Assembly: GCA_963797635.1 (NCBI GenBank)
Contig: CAWCPZ010000012.1
Span: 1 to 64,000, forward strand
Source: JAOUEA01 sp963797635
Lineage (GTDB): Bacteria; Actinomycetota; UBA4738; HRBIN12
Direction: 5' to 3'
Length of the DNA stretch: 64,000 nucleotides
Part shown: piece by piece, positions 10,129 to 18,463 of the stretch
How positions within the stretch are numbered: the first letter of the stretch is position 1
Layout: every line of letters begins with the position of its first letter
The notes under the pieces: model-generated
Seen by the model: only the letters and a program-made list of their open reading frames with translations
What the model was told of the DNA's origin: nothing
Database searches by the model: none
Made by a program: the position numbers and the translations under genes

Positions 10129-11276
10129 ATGACGACCTCCGTCCTCGTCCTCGGCGCCGGTTTCGGCGGCCTCGAACTCTCCAGCAGGCTGGCCGGCGCC
10201 CTCGGCGACCAGGTCGAGATCACCCTGATCGACCAGGCGGATTCGTTCGTGTTCGGCTTCTCGAAGCTCGACGTCATGATGGGCAAACGCGCGCCCGATG
10301 AGGTCCGGATCCCCTACGGCGACCTCACCGCGCCGCAGGTTCGTTTCCGGCAGGAGACGATCGTCGCGATCCACCCCGAGGCCCGGCATGTGGTGACCGA
10401 CCTCGACGCCTACGAGGCCGACGTCCTCGTCATCGCGCTTGGGCGCCGACTACGACGTCGCCGCCACCCCCGGCCTGGCCGAGGTGGGCAACGAGTTCTA
10501 CTCGGTGGCCGGCGCGGAGGCCGCGCGCGGCGTGCTCGCGAACTTCTCCGGTGGCAGGGCGATCGTGGGCGTGTGCGGCACGCCGTTCAAGTGCCCACCG
10601 GCGCCGAGCGAGGCGGCGCTGCTGCTGGACGAACTGCTGCGCAGCCGCGGCGTGCGCGACGACGTGACGATCCAAGTGGCCATGCCCTTCGGCATCCCGA
10701 TCCCGCCGTCCCCCGCGACGTCCCAGGCGATCCTGGCCCGGTTCGCCGAGCGTGACATCGAGTTCCTCCCCGGTCACATGGTCGCGTCGCTCGATCCGGC
10801 GTCGCACGAAGCCGTCCTGGACAACGACGCGCGGCTCCCGTTCGACCTGTTCCTCGGCGTTCCGGTGCATCGCGCGCCGGAGGTCGTGGTGGAGGCCGGC
10901 ATGACGCAGGACGGCTGGATCCCGGTGGATCCGCACACCCTGGCGACGGCGTTCCCGGACGTGTACGCGGTGGGCGACGTCACCAGCGTCGGCACACCGA
11001 AGGCAGGGACGTTCGCCGAAGGCGCCGCGCTCGTCGTGGCGGACCAGCTGATCGCGCGCGTGCGCGGCGAGCGCCGAACCACCCGGCTTCGACGGCACCG
11101 GCGCATGCTGGATCGAGTTCGGCGACGAGCAGGTCGGGCGCGTCGACGTGGACTTCTTCTCGACCCCCGGCTCCCCGATCGGCACGTTCGTGCCGCCATC
11201 GGCCGAGGTGGCGGCCGAGAAGGCCTCGTTCGCCGGCACCCGGCGCGAGCGCTGGTTCGGCACGCGCGAGAGCTAG
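10129..11276 (+). CDS. SQR-like NAD(P)/FAD-dependent oxidoreductase (two frameshifts)
   Basis: Pyridine nucleotide-disulphide-type flavoprotein related to sulfide:quinone reductase-like enzymes, about 382 residues when corrected. The N-terminal Rossmann motif is VLVLGAGFGGLELSSRL. The second FAD contact is VYAVGDVTSVGTPKAGTFAEGAA. It contains VCGTPFKCPPAPSEAALLL, with a cysteine in the position often used in this group, so a redox role is plausible. One extra G in GGG 10441-10443 breaks ALGADYD, and a second change near 11085 breaks GFDGTGACWIEFGDEQVG. The end at TAG 11274-11276 follows ERWFGTRES. Substrate not determinable. Confidence 0.82.
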
Positions 11277-11890
11277 CAGCGGTTCGGACCCTCAACGAGG
11301 CGCGCGAGGCGCCCACGCCGCGGGCCGCCACGCCGGAGCCGGCGCGGGTGAGGGCCGAGCGTGTCGGCTGTCGTCGCTGCCAGCACGTCCACCAGGATGC
11401 GGTCGAGTCGGAGGTCTTCGAGGCATCCGGTCAAACGGCGATCGTCGTTGTAGCCGACCACGGGCTCGACCCTGAGCTGGAACCGGCCCTGCGTGAGCGT
11501 CTCGATCGTGGCGGTGCGACCCGGAACCACGGCCCGGCATGAGAGCCAGAGCGTCTGCACGATCGAGGGGTCGGGACGTTCGCCGCTCCGGATCTCGACG
11601 GAGAGCTCATAGGAGGTCGACCCTCGGTCGATGAAGGGGTCGGGCCGGTACATCGTGAGCTCGGAGAGACCGTAGACGGCCGAGAACACCAGGAACGCTG
11701 CCGCGACGACGGCACCCAGCCATGTCGCGACGGGGCGACGGGTTGCCATCGTGGTAGGCATGATCCCGCGGAGCCGGCGCTCGGCGGCCGCATCTCCACC
11801 GGGGGACCATGCTGCGCCCGCGATGCGTTCGACCACCCATGCGATCGCGGAGATGATCACCCCGACCCCAAGGAGCACCGGTACGAACAC
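11273..11890 (-). CDS. Membrane protein of unknown function
   Basis: Unrecognised protein of about 205 residues. Two hydrophobic stretches are visible: VLLGVGVIISAIAWVVERI at the N-terminus and TWLGAVVAAAFLVFSAVYGL around residues 56-75. They are followed by a probably extracytoplasmic region with two cysteines (WLSCRAVVPG, LTGCLEDLRL) that could form a disulphide. The last 25 residues are Arg-rich and may be a wrong frame after a base error, so the exact end is uncertain. It is the third gene of a minus-strand operon, 15 bp after the small membrane protein. Confidence 0.6.
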   Translation of the reverse strand: MFVPVLLGVGVIISAIAWVVERIAGAAWSPGGDAAAERRLRGIMPTTMATRRPVATWLGAVVAAAFLVFSAVYGLSELTMYRPDPFIDRGSTSYELSVEIRSGERPDPSIVQTLWLSCRAVVPGRTATIETLTQGRFQLRVEPVVGYNDDRRLTGCLEDLRLDRILVDVLAATTADTLGPHPRRLRRGGPRRGRLARLVEGPNRC

Positions 11891-11905
11891 ATCGGCCCCC
11901 TGGTT

Positions 11906-12205
11906 CTAGGTCAGCCATGCGAAGGGTCCCTCCCGAGGCTCTTCGGAGGGCTGCGGATCCGTGGCCGGAGGGCGCACGGCGACATCATCGAGGGCGTCGA
12001 GGCGCTGCTCGATCCGGCGCAGCCGTCGCAGGATCGCCGTGGCGACCAGCGCCAACTCGGACGCCACGAAGAAGAGACCGCAGATCAACGCGCGGTTCCA
12101 TTCCCACCGGTACAGGTAGAGCAGCATGAAGGCGCCCGAGCCGAGCGCGACGACCCAACCGATAACCTTCAGGAGGGTGGCGGCGATGCGTTCGGTCGGC
12201 GTCAT
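11906..12205 (-). CDS. Small two-TM membrane protein
   Basis: Unrecognised 99-residue protein. Residues about 8-32 (LLKVIGWVVALGSGAFMLLYLY) and about 38-60 (ALICGLFFVASELALVATAIL) are hydrophobic. They are followed by a basic/coiled segment RRLRRIEQRLDALDD and an acidic proline-rich tail. The start ATG overlaps the TGA of the upstream gene (ATGA), so the two are translationally coupled. The topology resembles small accessory membrane proteins, but no family is assigned. Confidence 0.65.
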   Translation of the reverse strand: MTPTERIAATLLKVIGWVVALGSGAFMLLYLYRWEWNRALICGLFFVASELALVATAILRRLRRIEQRLDALDDVAVRPPATDPQPSEEPREGPFAWLT

Positions 12206-12705
12206 GACGGTACCTCCTCTCCCGACGGCTCGAGGGGTTGGACGTCGCCGGTCTCGCCGTCGACGACGATCGCCGTGCCCTCCGGATAGCGATCGACCGC
12301 ACCGTGCTTGCCGACGACCGTGGGCACCCCCACCTCACGGGCCAGGATCGCGAGGTGCGAAAGCGTGCTTCCGGTCTCGGACACCAATCCCGACAGGTTC
12401 GGCAGCTCACCGGCCAGCGACGGCGACAGGAAGCGCACCACCAACACGTCGCCGGGTCCGACGTCCCCTCCTTCGTGGCGCACCGGACCGACGCCGCGCC
12501 CTCCCCCCGCACCTCGCCCCTCCCCGGAGACCACGCCCCGCTTCGCCCGTGGTGGGCTTACGGGGACGACCTCACCCGACGGGGTGAGCCGGAAGGTGGC
12601 CGGCAGGGGTGGCCCCGGCGCTTCGGGGGGGCGCTCGGACACGTCGATGCCGCGATCGACCCCGGCCACCAGGTCATCGAGTTCGGCCAGGGTCAACTCC
12701 GCCAC
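12202..12705 (-). CDS. PEP-utilising enzyme swivelling (phosphohistidine) domain, stand-alone
   Basis: About 167 residues. The C-terminal half carries the mobile phosphohistidine domain of PEP-utilising enzymes: VLVVRFLSPSLAGELPNLSG, then ETGSTLSHLAILAREVGVPTVVG, where the His of SHLAILARE is the expected phosphate carrier. In PEP synthase or rifampicin phosphotransferase this domain is one part of a much larger protein. Here no ATP-grasp or PEP-binding domain lies next to it. The GTG start is a choice: the frame is open upstream to about 12800 and could add residues such as LSDPELV. It may be a remnant of a larger gene or a genuine small phosphocarrier. It heads a three-gene operon with two membrane proteins. 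Confidence 0.65.
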   Translation of the reverse strand: MAELTLAELDDLVAGVDRGIDVSERPPEAPGPPLPATFRLTPSGEVVPVSPPRAKRGVVSGEGRGAGGGRGVGPVRHEGGDVGPGDVLVVRFLSPSLAGELPNLSGLVSETGSTLSHLAILAREVGVPTVVGKHGAVDRYPEGTAIVVDGETGDVQPLEPSGEEVPS

Positions 12706-12851
12706 GAGCTCCGGATCCGACAGGCGGCCGGAATCGCCGCGAACGATGGTTCGGCACGGCCTGAGCGACCGCCGCGAGCCCGCCCTTCACGACTCGTCGC
12801 GAATGGTCCATCCTGGTCCGACACACCATCGGACATCGAGGGGGATCCACC

Positions 12852-14423
12852 ATGTCGACGGGCGTGTCACATCCCGAGGAGACACTGCCGCACAAGGAAC
12901 TCGGCCCACTGCCACGGCCGCTCCGGCCGTTCGTGGACTGGGTCGCACGCATCAAGGCCACCGTCCACACCAAGCTGCTGGCCGGCTTCATGCTGATCGC
13001 GCTGCTGCTGCTGTCGATGGGCGTCGTGAGCATCAGCGTGTTGAACCGCGTCAACGATCAGGTGGAGACGCTGACCCGTCTCAACCACCAGGCGAGCCAG
13101 GCGCGCGACATGATCTACGGGGTCACGGCGCAGAGCCACTACCGGGCCATGGCGCTGCTGAAGCTCGACGACCCCACCTGGACGCCGAAGATCTACGCGG
13201 CCAAGGACGAGTTCGCGAAGAACATGGCCGAGATGCGCACGTACGCGGTGCCGAGCGAGCTGGCGCTGCTCGATCACGTCGAATCCACGAACGAGGTCTA
13301 CGCCGAATCCAGCCAGGCCGTGACGGACCTGTTCGAGGTGGGCAAGGTCGATCAGGCGTTGCAGCTCCACATCGAGCAGGAGCACGAGGTCTCCCATGTG
13401 CTCGAGGCGCAGCTCAACGAGTTGATCGCCGACTCGCAGGCCCTCGTGACGCAGGAGACGGACGGCTTCGCCGAGAACCGCCGGTTCCTCACGATCGCGG
13501 TCGGGGCCTTCTCGGGGGTGAGCCTGCTGATCGCCCTGACGCTCGGCGCGATCCTGTCCTGGTCGCTGATCCGGCCGGTGCGGCGCGTCGACGCGGCGCT
13601 GGAGCAGATCGCGGGCGGCGACTTCAACACCCACGTCGAGGTCCCCAACCGCGACGAGTTCGGCAACCTCACCAGGAACCTCAACCGCACGACCGGCCAG
13701 CTGTCCGCGCTCTATCAACGGCTGCACGACCTCAACGCCAACCTGCAGGAAACGGTCGAGACGAAGGTCGCCGAACTCGAGCGCACCTCACGGCTGCGTC
13801 GCTACCTCTCGCCCCAGCTCGCCGATTCGATCGTGAGCGGTGAACAGGACGTGGCGCTGGAGCCGAGCCGTAAGTACCTCACCACGTTCTTCTCCGACGT
13901 GCGTGGGTTCACCGCCGCGGCCGAACGCATGGACCCGGGCCAGCTGGTGCACGAGATGAACGACTACTTCGCGGCCATGACCGAGATCGTGTTCAAGCAC
14001 GGCGGCACGCTCGACAAGTACGTGGGCGACGCGGTGATGGTGTTCTTCGGCGACCCGATCCCCCAGGAGGACCACGCGGCGCGGGCGGTCAGGATGGGGA
14101 TCGAGATGCTCGAGCGCATGAAGACGCTGTCCGACCACTGGCAGCAGCAGTACGGCGAGGTGTTCGAGATCGGGATCGGCATCTCGACGGGGTGGGTCAC
14201 CGTGGGCGACCTGGGCTCACCGGCGCGGAGCGACTACACCGTCCTGGGCGACCAGGTGAACGTGGCGTCGCGACTGGCCGACCGCGCGGAGGCGCGCCGG
14301 ATCCTGGTCACCGAGGAGACGATGACGGCCGTCGAAGGCATCGTCGAGGGCCGGTTGGTCGGCGAGGTGAGGCTCAAGGGGATCACCCGCCAGGTGAAGG
14401 TCTACGAGCTGGTCGTCCCGTAA
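12852..14423 (+). CDS. Membrane adenylate/guanylate cyclase with 4-helix sensor and HAMP
   Basis: Transmembrane class III cyclase, 523 residues. TM1 (about 43-64, LLAGFMLIALLLLSMGVVSI) and TM2 (about 213-235) flank an extracytoplasmic helical region of about 150 residues resembling a four-helix-bundle chemoreceptor sensor. HAMP follows (IRPVRRVDAALEQIAGGDF), then a coiled linker and a CYCc domain (about 335-515). Metal aspartates are in FFSDVRGFTAAAER and YVGDAVMVFFG; the Asn/Arg pair is in DQVNVASRLADRA. All catalytic residues are present. Start ATG 12852 has GAGGGGA nearby. It should convert an outside signal into cAMP or cGMP; the ligand is unknown. Confidence 0.93.
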   Translation: MSTGVSHPEETLPHKELGPLPRPLRPFVDWVARIKATVHTKLLAGFMLIALLLLSMGVVSISVLNRVNDQVETLTRLNHQASQARDMIYGVTAQSHYRAMALLKLDDPTWTPKIYAAKDEFAKNMAEMRTYAVPSELALLDHVESTNEVYAESSQAVTDLFEVGKVDQALQLHIEQEHEVSHVLEAQLNELIADSQALVTQETDGFAENRRFLTIAVGAFSGVSLLIALTLGAILSWSLIRPVRRVDAALEQIAGGDFNTHVEVPNRDEFGNLTRNLNRTTGQLSALYQRLHDLNANLQETVETKVAELERTSRLRRYLSPQLADSIVSGEQDVALEPSRKYLTTFFSDVRGFTAAAERMDPGQLVHEMNDYFAAMTEIVFKHGGTLDKYVGDAVMVFFGDPIPQEDHAARAVRMGIEMLERMKTLSDHWQQQYGEVFEIGIGISTGWVTVGDLGSPARSDYTVLGDQVNVASRLADRAEARRILVTEETMTAVEGIVEGRLVGEVRLKGITRQVKVYELVVP

Positions 14424-14433
14424 GGGAAGGAGC

Positions 14434-14859
14434 TCAGCGGAACGGACACCCGAGATGGCCGAACGCGGTCCGGTGCCGCCCCAGCAGACGCCCTTCGTAG
14501 ACGACCCGCACGTGCTGGAACACGAACGCGCCCGGTGGATCACACCGCGCGCGGTTCCGCAGCCACAGCTGGCCCCACGCCGTGTGGAACGTCCCTTCCG
14601 CGCAGCTCGGACGGCAGTCGTTCAGATGGAACAGCCCGCCGCCCACCGCCTTCCACGGGTGCCAGCGGAACCACGTGAGGTGATCGACGAAGAAGTTGCC
14701 GTCACCGCAGGCGAACAGGATCGATCGTGGCGCCGTGCGCAGGTGCTGACAGTCGGTCATCGCGTAGGTCGTGCGGCGCCCTCCGGCCGTCACGCTGGGC
14801 GCGGCAAGCACGCCCGCCACCACCATGATCGAGACCAGCCCGACGACCCATCGACGCAT
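14434..14859 (-). CDS. Secreted cysteine-containing protein of unknown function
   Basis: Exported protein of 141 residues. A signal peptide (MRRWVVGLVSIMVVAGVLA, cleavage near VTAGG) precedes a mature domain with about six cysteines and many aromatic residues (ILFACGDGNFFVDHLTWFRW, LFHLNDCRPSCAEGTFH, ARCDPPGAFVFQHVRV). The even number of cysteines suggests disulphide bonds outside the cell. The pattern occurs in short secreted proteins of other actinomycetes, but no function is known to me. Confidence 0.75.
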   Translation of the reverse strand: MRRWVVGLVSIMVVAGVLAAPSVTAGGRRTTYAMTDCQHLRTAPRSILFACGDGNFFVDHLTWFRWHPWKAVGGGLFHLNDCRPSCAEGTFHTAWGQLWLRNRARCDPPGAFVFQHVRVVYEGRLLGRHRTAFGHLGCPFR

Positions 14860-14934
14860 GGCCCCAAGCTACGCCCGAGCTCAGGGCCCGGAGAAGCGGC
14901 CGAACGGCCGATGTTGTGGCTATCCTTGGAGGCC

Positions 14935-15174
14935 ATGGCGACCTACGAGTACCTCTGCCTTGCCTGTGAGCACCCGTTCGAGGAACGCCGTTCGATGACG
15001 GCCTCGGTCGAGACCCAGCTCGCGTGCCCCGAGTGCGGGAGCGACCGCGTCCGCCGCCGCTTCTCGATCTTCGCGGCCGGTGCAGGCGGGGGCGCCGCGA
15101 GCCAGCCCGGGTTCTCCGCTCCGCCTCCCAGCGCCGGAGGGTGCTGCGGCGGCGGATGCGCCTGCGGTAGCTGA
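14935..15174 (+). CDS. FmdB-family zinc ribbon protein
   Basis: Small regulator-like zinc ribbon of 79 residues. MATYEYLCLACEHPFEERRS and ACPECGSDRVRRRFSIFAA give the two CxxC knuckles of the FmdB family. The tail is Gly/Ser/Pro-rich and ends in a second Cys-rich cluster (GGCCGGGCACGS), common in actinomycete members. The start is supported by GGAGG at 14929-14933. Biochemical role uncertain. Confidence 0.88.
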   Translation: MATYEYLCLACEHPFEERRSMTASVETQLACPECGSDRVRRRFSIFAAGAGGGAASQPGFSAPPPSAGGCCGGGCACGS

Positions 15175-15222
15175 CCCACCTCGGAGGGTGCGAGGGTCCC
15201 GAAGCGGGTAGGGCTCCGACGG

Positions 15223-17145
15223 ATGACGACCGCACTCACCAACGCCCAGCTCGGCGAGCTGCTTCGGGTCGAGGCCGGCGACCACGATGCCCATCGGCGG
15301 CTCGCCTTGGAACGTGCCTCGAGGGCCGCGCAGTTCTGGCCCCGCGAGGCCGCCGAACTCGCCCGGGACGACCATTCGCTCACCGAACTCCCGTCCGTCG
15401 GGCCGTGGGTGGCCGCGCAGCTCCATGGCTGGCTCGACGATCCGCCGCCGGTCCCGGAGCCCGAACCGAGCCGGGCCGGGTACCTCACCTACGCGGAGGT
15501 CCGCACCGTGCTGGACGCCGATCCGGCGTGGGAGGCCACGCCGCACGGTGATCTCCAGGTCCACAGCACCGACAGCGACGGATCGTTGCCCCTCGAGGAG
15601 ATGGCCGAGGCCGCCCGGTCGGAAGGTCGGACCTTCATGGCCGCGACCGACCACTCCCAGAGCCTGAAGATCGCGAACGGTCAGGACCCGGAGCGCCTGG
15701 CGGACCAGGGACGCAGGATCGAGGCCATCAACGCGCGATACGCCGACGACGGCATCACGTTCCGCGTCCTTCGCTCGATCGAGATGGACGTGTTCATCGA
15801 CGGCTCGTGCGACATGGACGACGACGCGCTCGCAGCCCTCGACCTCGTGCTGGGAGCGTTCCACTCCAAGCTCCGCGTCACCGAGGACTCCACCGAGCGC
15901 TACGTCGCGGCGCTCCGCAACCCCGCCGTCCACGTGCTCGCGCACCCGAAGGCGCGCATGTACGGGCGCCGGGTGGGCCTCGAGGCCGACTGGCCGCAGG
16001 TGTTCGCCGAAGCCGCCACGTTGGGGAAGGCCGTCGAGCTGGACGGCACGCCCTACCGTCAGGATCTCAACGTCGAGATGGCGACGATCGCCCGCAAGGC
16101 GGGCGTGCAGTGGTTCACGATGGGCACCGATGCGCACAGCGCGGGCGAGCTGGCCAACCTGCCGTTCGCCATGGCGACCGCCGCCCTGGCGGGCATCCCG
16201 CGCGAGCGCATCCTGAACTATCGACCGGTCGAGGAAGTCACTGACATGGGTGCGAGGGTTGAGGGAACGATGAGCCGCGTCGAGATCAGCCGTCCGGACA
16301 AGGTCCTGTGGCCCGAGCCGGGCATCTCGAAGCAGGAGTACGCGGACTACCTCGACGCGGTGGGCGATCTCATGCTGCCGTGGGTGCGCGAGCGGCCGCT
16401 CACCCTGGTGCGGGCGCCCGACGGCGTCGAGGGACAGCGCTACTTCCAGAAGGACACCCCGTCGTACGCGCCGGACTGGATCCGCACCGTCACGATCCCC
16501 GCCCCCAGCGCCAAGCGGGACGTGCACTACGTGGTGTGCAACGACCGCGACACGCTGCGCTGGCTGGGCAACCAGGCCGCGCTCGAGTTCCATCTCGCGC
16601 CGGTTCGCCGGGATCGACTCGATCGTCCCGACCTCCTGGTGGTCGACATCGATCCGCCGGACGATGCCTTCGACGCCGCGGTCGAGGTGGCGCTGCTCGT
16701 CGTGGAGACGCTGCACGACCTCGACGTCGCGCCCCTGGTGAAGACGACCGGCGGCAAGGGCCTGCACGTGGTCGTGCCGGTGGAACGGCGGATCCCGCCC
16801 GAGGAGTTCCGTCAGGCGGCGAGCGCGCTGACCGCGCTGGTGGCCGAGCGTCGTCCGGACCTGATCACCGATGAGTTCCGCAAGGCGAAGCGGGCCGGCC
16901 GCGTGATGCTCGACCCGTCGCGCAACGGCACCGGCGCCACGGTCGTGGCGCCGTACTCACCGAGGGCCAACGCGAACGCCACCGTCTCGTTCCCGGTCGA
17001 CCCCGCCACGCTGCGGTCGATCGCGCCGTCGGACTTCACGATCCGCACGGTCCCCGCGCTGCTCGACTCGGCCGGGCCGCTCGCCTGGAAGGCGGCCGCG
17101 TCGGAACGGCCACAACGGTTGCCCGCCAAGCTTCGACACCCCTGA
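15223..17145 (+). CDS. HhH-PHP phosphoesterase fused to a LigD-type DNA polymerase/primase domain
   Basis: Single ORF of 640 residues with two enzymes. Residues about 35-75 hold a helix-hairpin-helix (LPSVGPWVAAQL). Residues about 105-330 are a PolX-type PHP domain with its metal ligands in GDLQVHSTDSDG, ATDHS, VLAHPKARM and GTDAHS, expected to be a 3'-end nuclease/phosphatase. Residues about 350-625 are the archaeo-eukaryotic-primase-like polymerase domain of LigD: DKVLWPEPGISKQEY, RYFQKDTPSYAPDW, catalytic DxD in VVDIDPPDD, KTTGGKGLHVVVP and RNGTGATVVAPYSPRA. There is no ligase domain, and no Ku gene in the window. A MSRVEIS sequence after GAGGGAACG at the junction could be an internal start or the start of an originally separate gene. 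Confidence 0.88.
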   Translation: MTTALTNAQLGELLRVEAGDHDAHRRLALERASRAAQFWPREAAELARDDHSLTELPSVGPWVAAQLHGWLDDPPPVPEPEPSRAGYLTYAEVRTVLDADPAWEATPHGDLQVHSTDSDGSLPLEEMAEAARSEGRTFMAATDHSQSLKIANGQDPERLADQGRRIEAINARYADDGITFRVLRSIEMDVFIDGSCDMDDDALAALDLVLGAFHSKLRVTEDSTERYVAALRNPAVHVLAHPKARMYGRRVGLEADWPQVFAEAATLGKAVELDGTPYRQDLNVEMATIARKAGVQWFTMGTDAHSAGELANLPFAMATAALAGIPRERILNYRPVEEVTDMGARVEGTMSRVEISRPDKVLWPEPGISKQEYADYLDAVGDLMLPWVRERPLTLVRAPDGVEGQRYFQKDTPSYAPDWIRTVTIPAPSAKRDVHYVVCNDRDTLRWLGNQAALEFHLAPVRRDRLDRPDLLVVDIDPPDDAFDAAVEVALLVVETLHDLDVAPLVKTTGGKGLHVVVPVERRIPPEEFRQAASALTALVAERRPDLITDEFRKAKRAGRVMLDPSRNGTGATVVAPYSPRANANATVSFPVDPATLRSIAPSDFTIRTVPALLDSAGPLAWKAAASERPQRLPAKLRHP

Positions 17146-17159
17146 CCGCCTCCGGCGGT
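17145..17159 (+). terminator. Possible hairpin after the PHP-polymerase gene
   Basis: ACCGCC-TCC-GGCGGT forms a perfect 6-bp stem that begins at the last base of the stop codon. Only a weak T run (GGTTTG) follows. It may limit read-through into the ABC transporter operon, but it is short. Confidence 0.35.
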
Positions 17160-17230
17160 GGTTTGCGGCTGAACGAGCCGGGGAAACCCTTCGGCAACGA
17201 ACCGGGCCGTCCGGTCGGAGGGGGTTCCAC

Positions 17231-18439
17231 GTGGCCGAGGTCGTGCTGGACGACGTCGCGAAGGTCTACCCCGACGGCACCCAGGCCGTGTCGGACCTGG
17301 ATCTTCGCATCGACGACGGCGAGTTCATGGTGTTCGTCGGGCCCTCGGGATGCGGCAAGACCACCGCGCTCCGCATGGTCGCCGGCCTGGAGGACATCAC
17401 CAGCGGCACGATCGCGATCGGCGACCGCGTGGTCAACGACGTGCCGTCCAAGGACCGCGACGTCGCGATGGTGTTCCAGAACTACGCGCTCTACCCCCAC
17501 CTGAAGGTCTACGACAACATGGCCTTCGGCCTGCAGCTGCGCAAGATCGACAAGAGCGAGATCGACCGGCGCGTGCGCGATGCGGCGAAGGTCCTGGGCC
17601 TCGAGGAGCTGCTGGACCGCAAACCCAAGAACCTGTCGGGAGGCCAGCGCCAGCGGGTGGCCATGGGACGCGCGATCGTGCGCGAGCCCCGCGCGTTCCT
17701 GATGGACGAACCGCTCTCGAACCTGGACGCGAAGCTGCGCGTGCAGATGCGCGCCGAGATCGCGCGGCTGCAGGACGACCTGGGCGTCACGACGATCTAC
17801 GTCACGCACGACCAGACCGAGGCGATGACGATGGGCGACCGCGTCGCCGTGATCAAGCAGGGGCGGCTGCAACAGGTCGACATCCCGCAGGTCCTGTACG
17901 ACGAACCGGTCAACCTGTTCGTCGCCGGGTTCATCGGTTCACCGGCGATGAACATGATCGAGGCCACCCTCGACCGTGACGACCAGGGGTGGGGCGTCTC
18001 GTTCGCCGGCATCCGGCTGGGATTGGACGACGAGACGGTCTCGCACCGGGCCGCCCTCGCTCGGTTCGAAGGACGGCAGGTGATCGTCGGCATCCGTCCC
18101 GAGGACATGGAGGACGCCGCGATCCACGACGACGCCCGGCCCGAGCGCGTGCTGACGGCGAGGGTCGACCTGCGGGAAGCCCTGGGGTCGGAGGTGCTGA
18201 TCCACTTCACGGTGGACGCGCCGCCGGTGCTGACCGAGGACACCCGCGAGCTCGCACGCGACGCGGGCGTGGGCGAACTCGAGACCGAGCGCCACGAGGG
18301 ACGGTCGCCGTTCGTCGCGCGCCTCAGCCCGCGCACCGAGGCGCAGGAACGCCAGGACATGCAGCTGGTCGTGGACACCAGCCGGATGCACTTCTTCGAC
18401 CCGGAGACCGGGTCGGGCATCTACGACGAGACCGGGTGA
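17231..18439 (+). CDS. ABC transporter ATP-binding protein, CUT1 (MsmK/UgpC-type)
   Basis: Cytoplasmic ATPase energising a carbohydrate-type (CUT1) importer, 402 residues. Walker A GPSGCGKTT, Q-loop VFQNYALYPH, signature LSGGQRQRVAMGRAIV, Walker B AFLMDEPLSNLDAKLR, H-loop YVTHDQTEAM. The C-terminal TOBE/regulatory part (GIRPEDMEDA) is typical of MalK/UgpC/MsmK proteins, which may serve several transporters. GTG start with GGAGGGG upstream. It heads an operon with the lipoprotein and two permeases. The C-terminus carries an insertion (TEDTRELARDAGVGELETER) seen in some actinomycete members. Confidence 0.93.
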   Translation: MAEVVLDDVAKVYPDGTQAVSDLDLRIDDGEFMVFVGPSGCGKTTALRMVAGLEDITSGTIAIGDRVVNDVPSKDRDVAMVFQNYALYPHLKVYDNMAFGLQLRKIDKSEIDRRVRDAAKVLGLEELLDRKPKNLSGGQRQRVAMGRAIVREPRAFLMDEPLSNLDAKLRVQMRAEIARLQDDLGVTTIYVTHDQTEAMTMGDRVAVIKQGRLQQVDIPQVLYDEPVNLFVAGFIGSPAMNMIEATLDRDDQGWGVSFAGIRLGLDDETVSHRAALARFEGRQVIVGIRPEDMEDAAIHDDARPERVLTARVDLREALGSEVLIHFTVDAPPVLTEDTRELARDAGVGELETERHEGRSPFVARLSPRTEAQERQDMQLVVDTSRMHFFDPETGSGIYDETG

Positions 18440-18463
18440 CCCGCGCCCGGAAGGAGGAACGAC

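Noticed and set aside
17160..17230. Possible riboswitch in the leader of the CUT1 operon
   Set aside because: The GC-rich stretch has short stems, but I recognise no known aptamer core and it is only 70 bp long.
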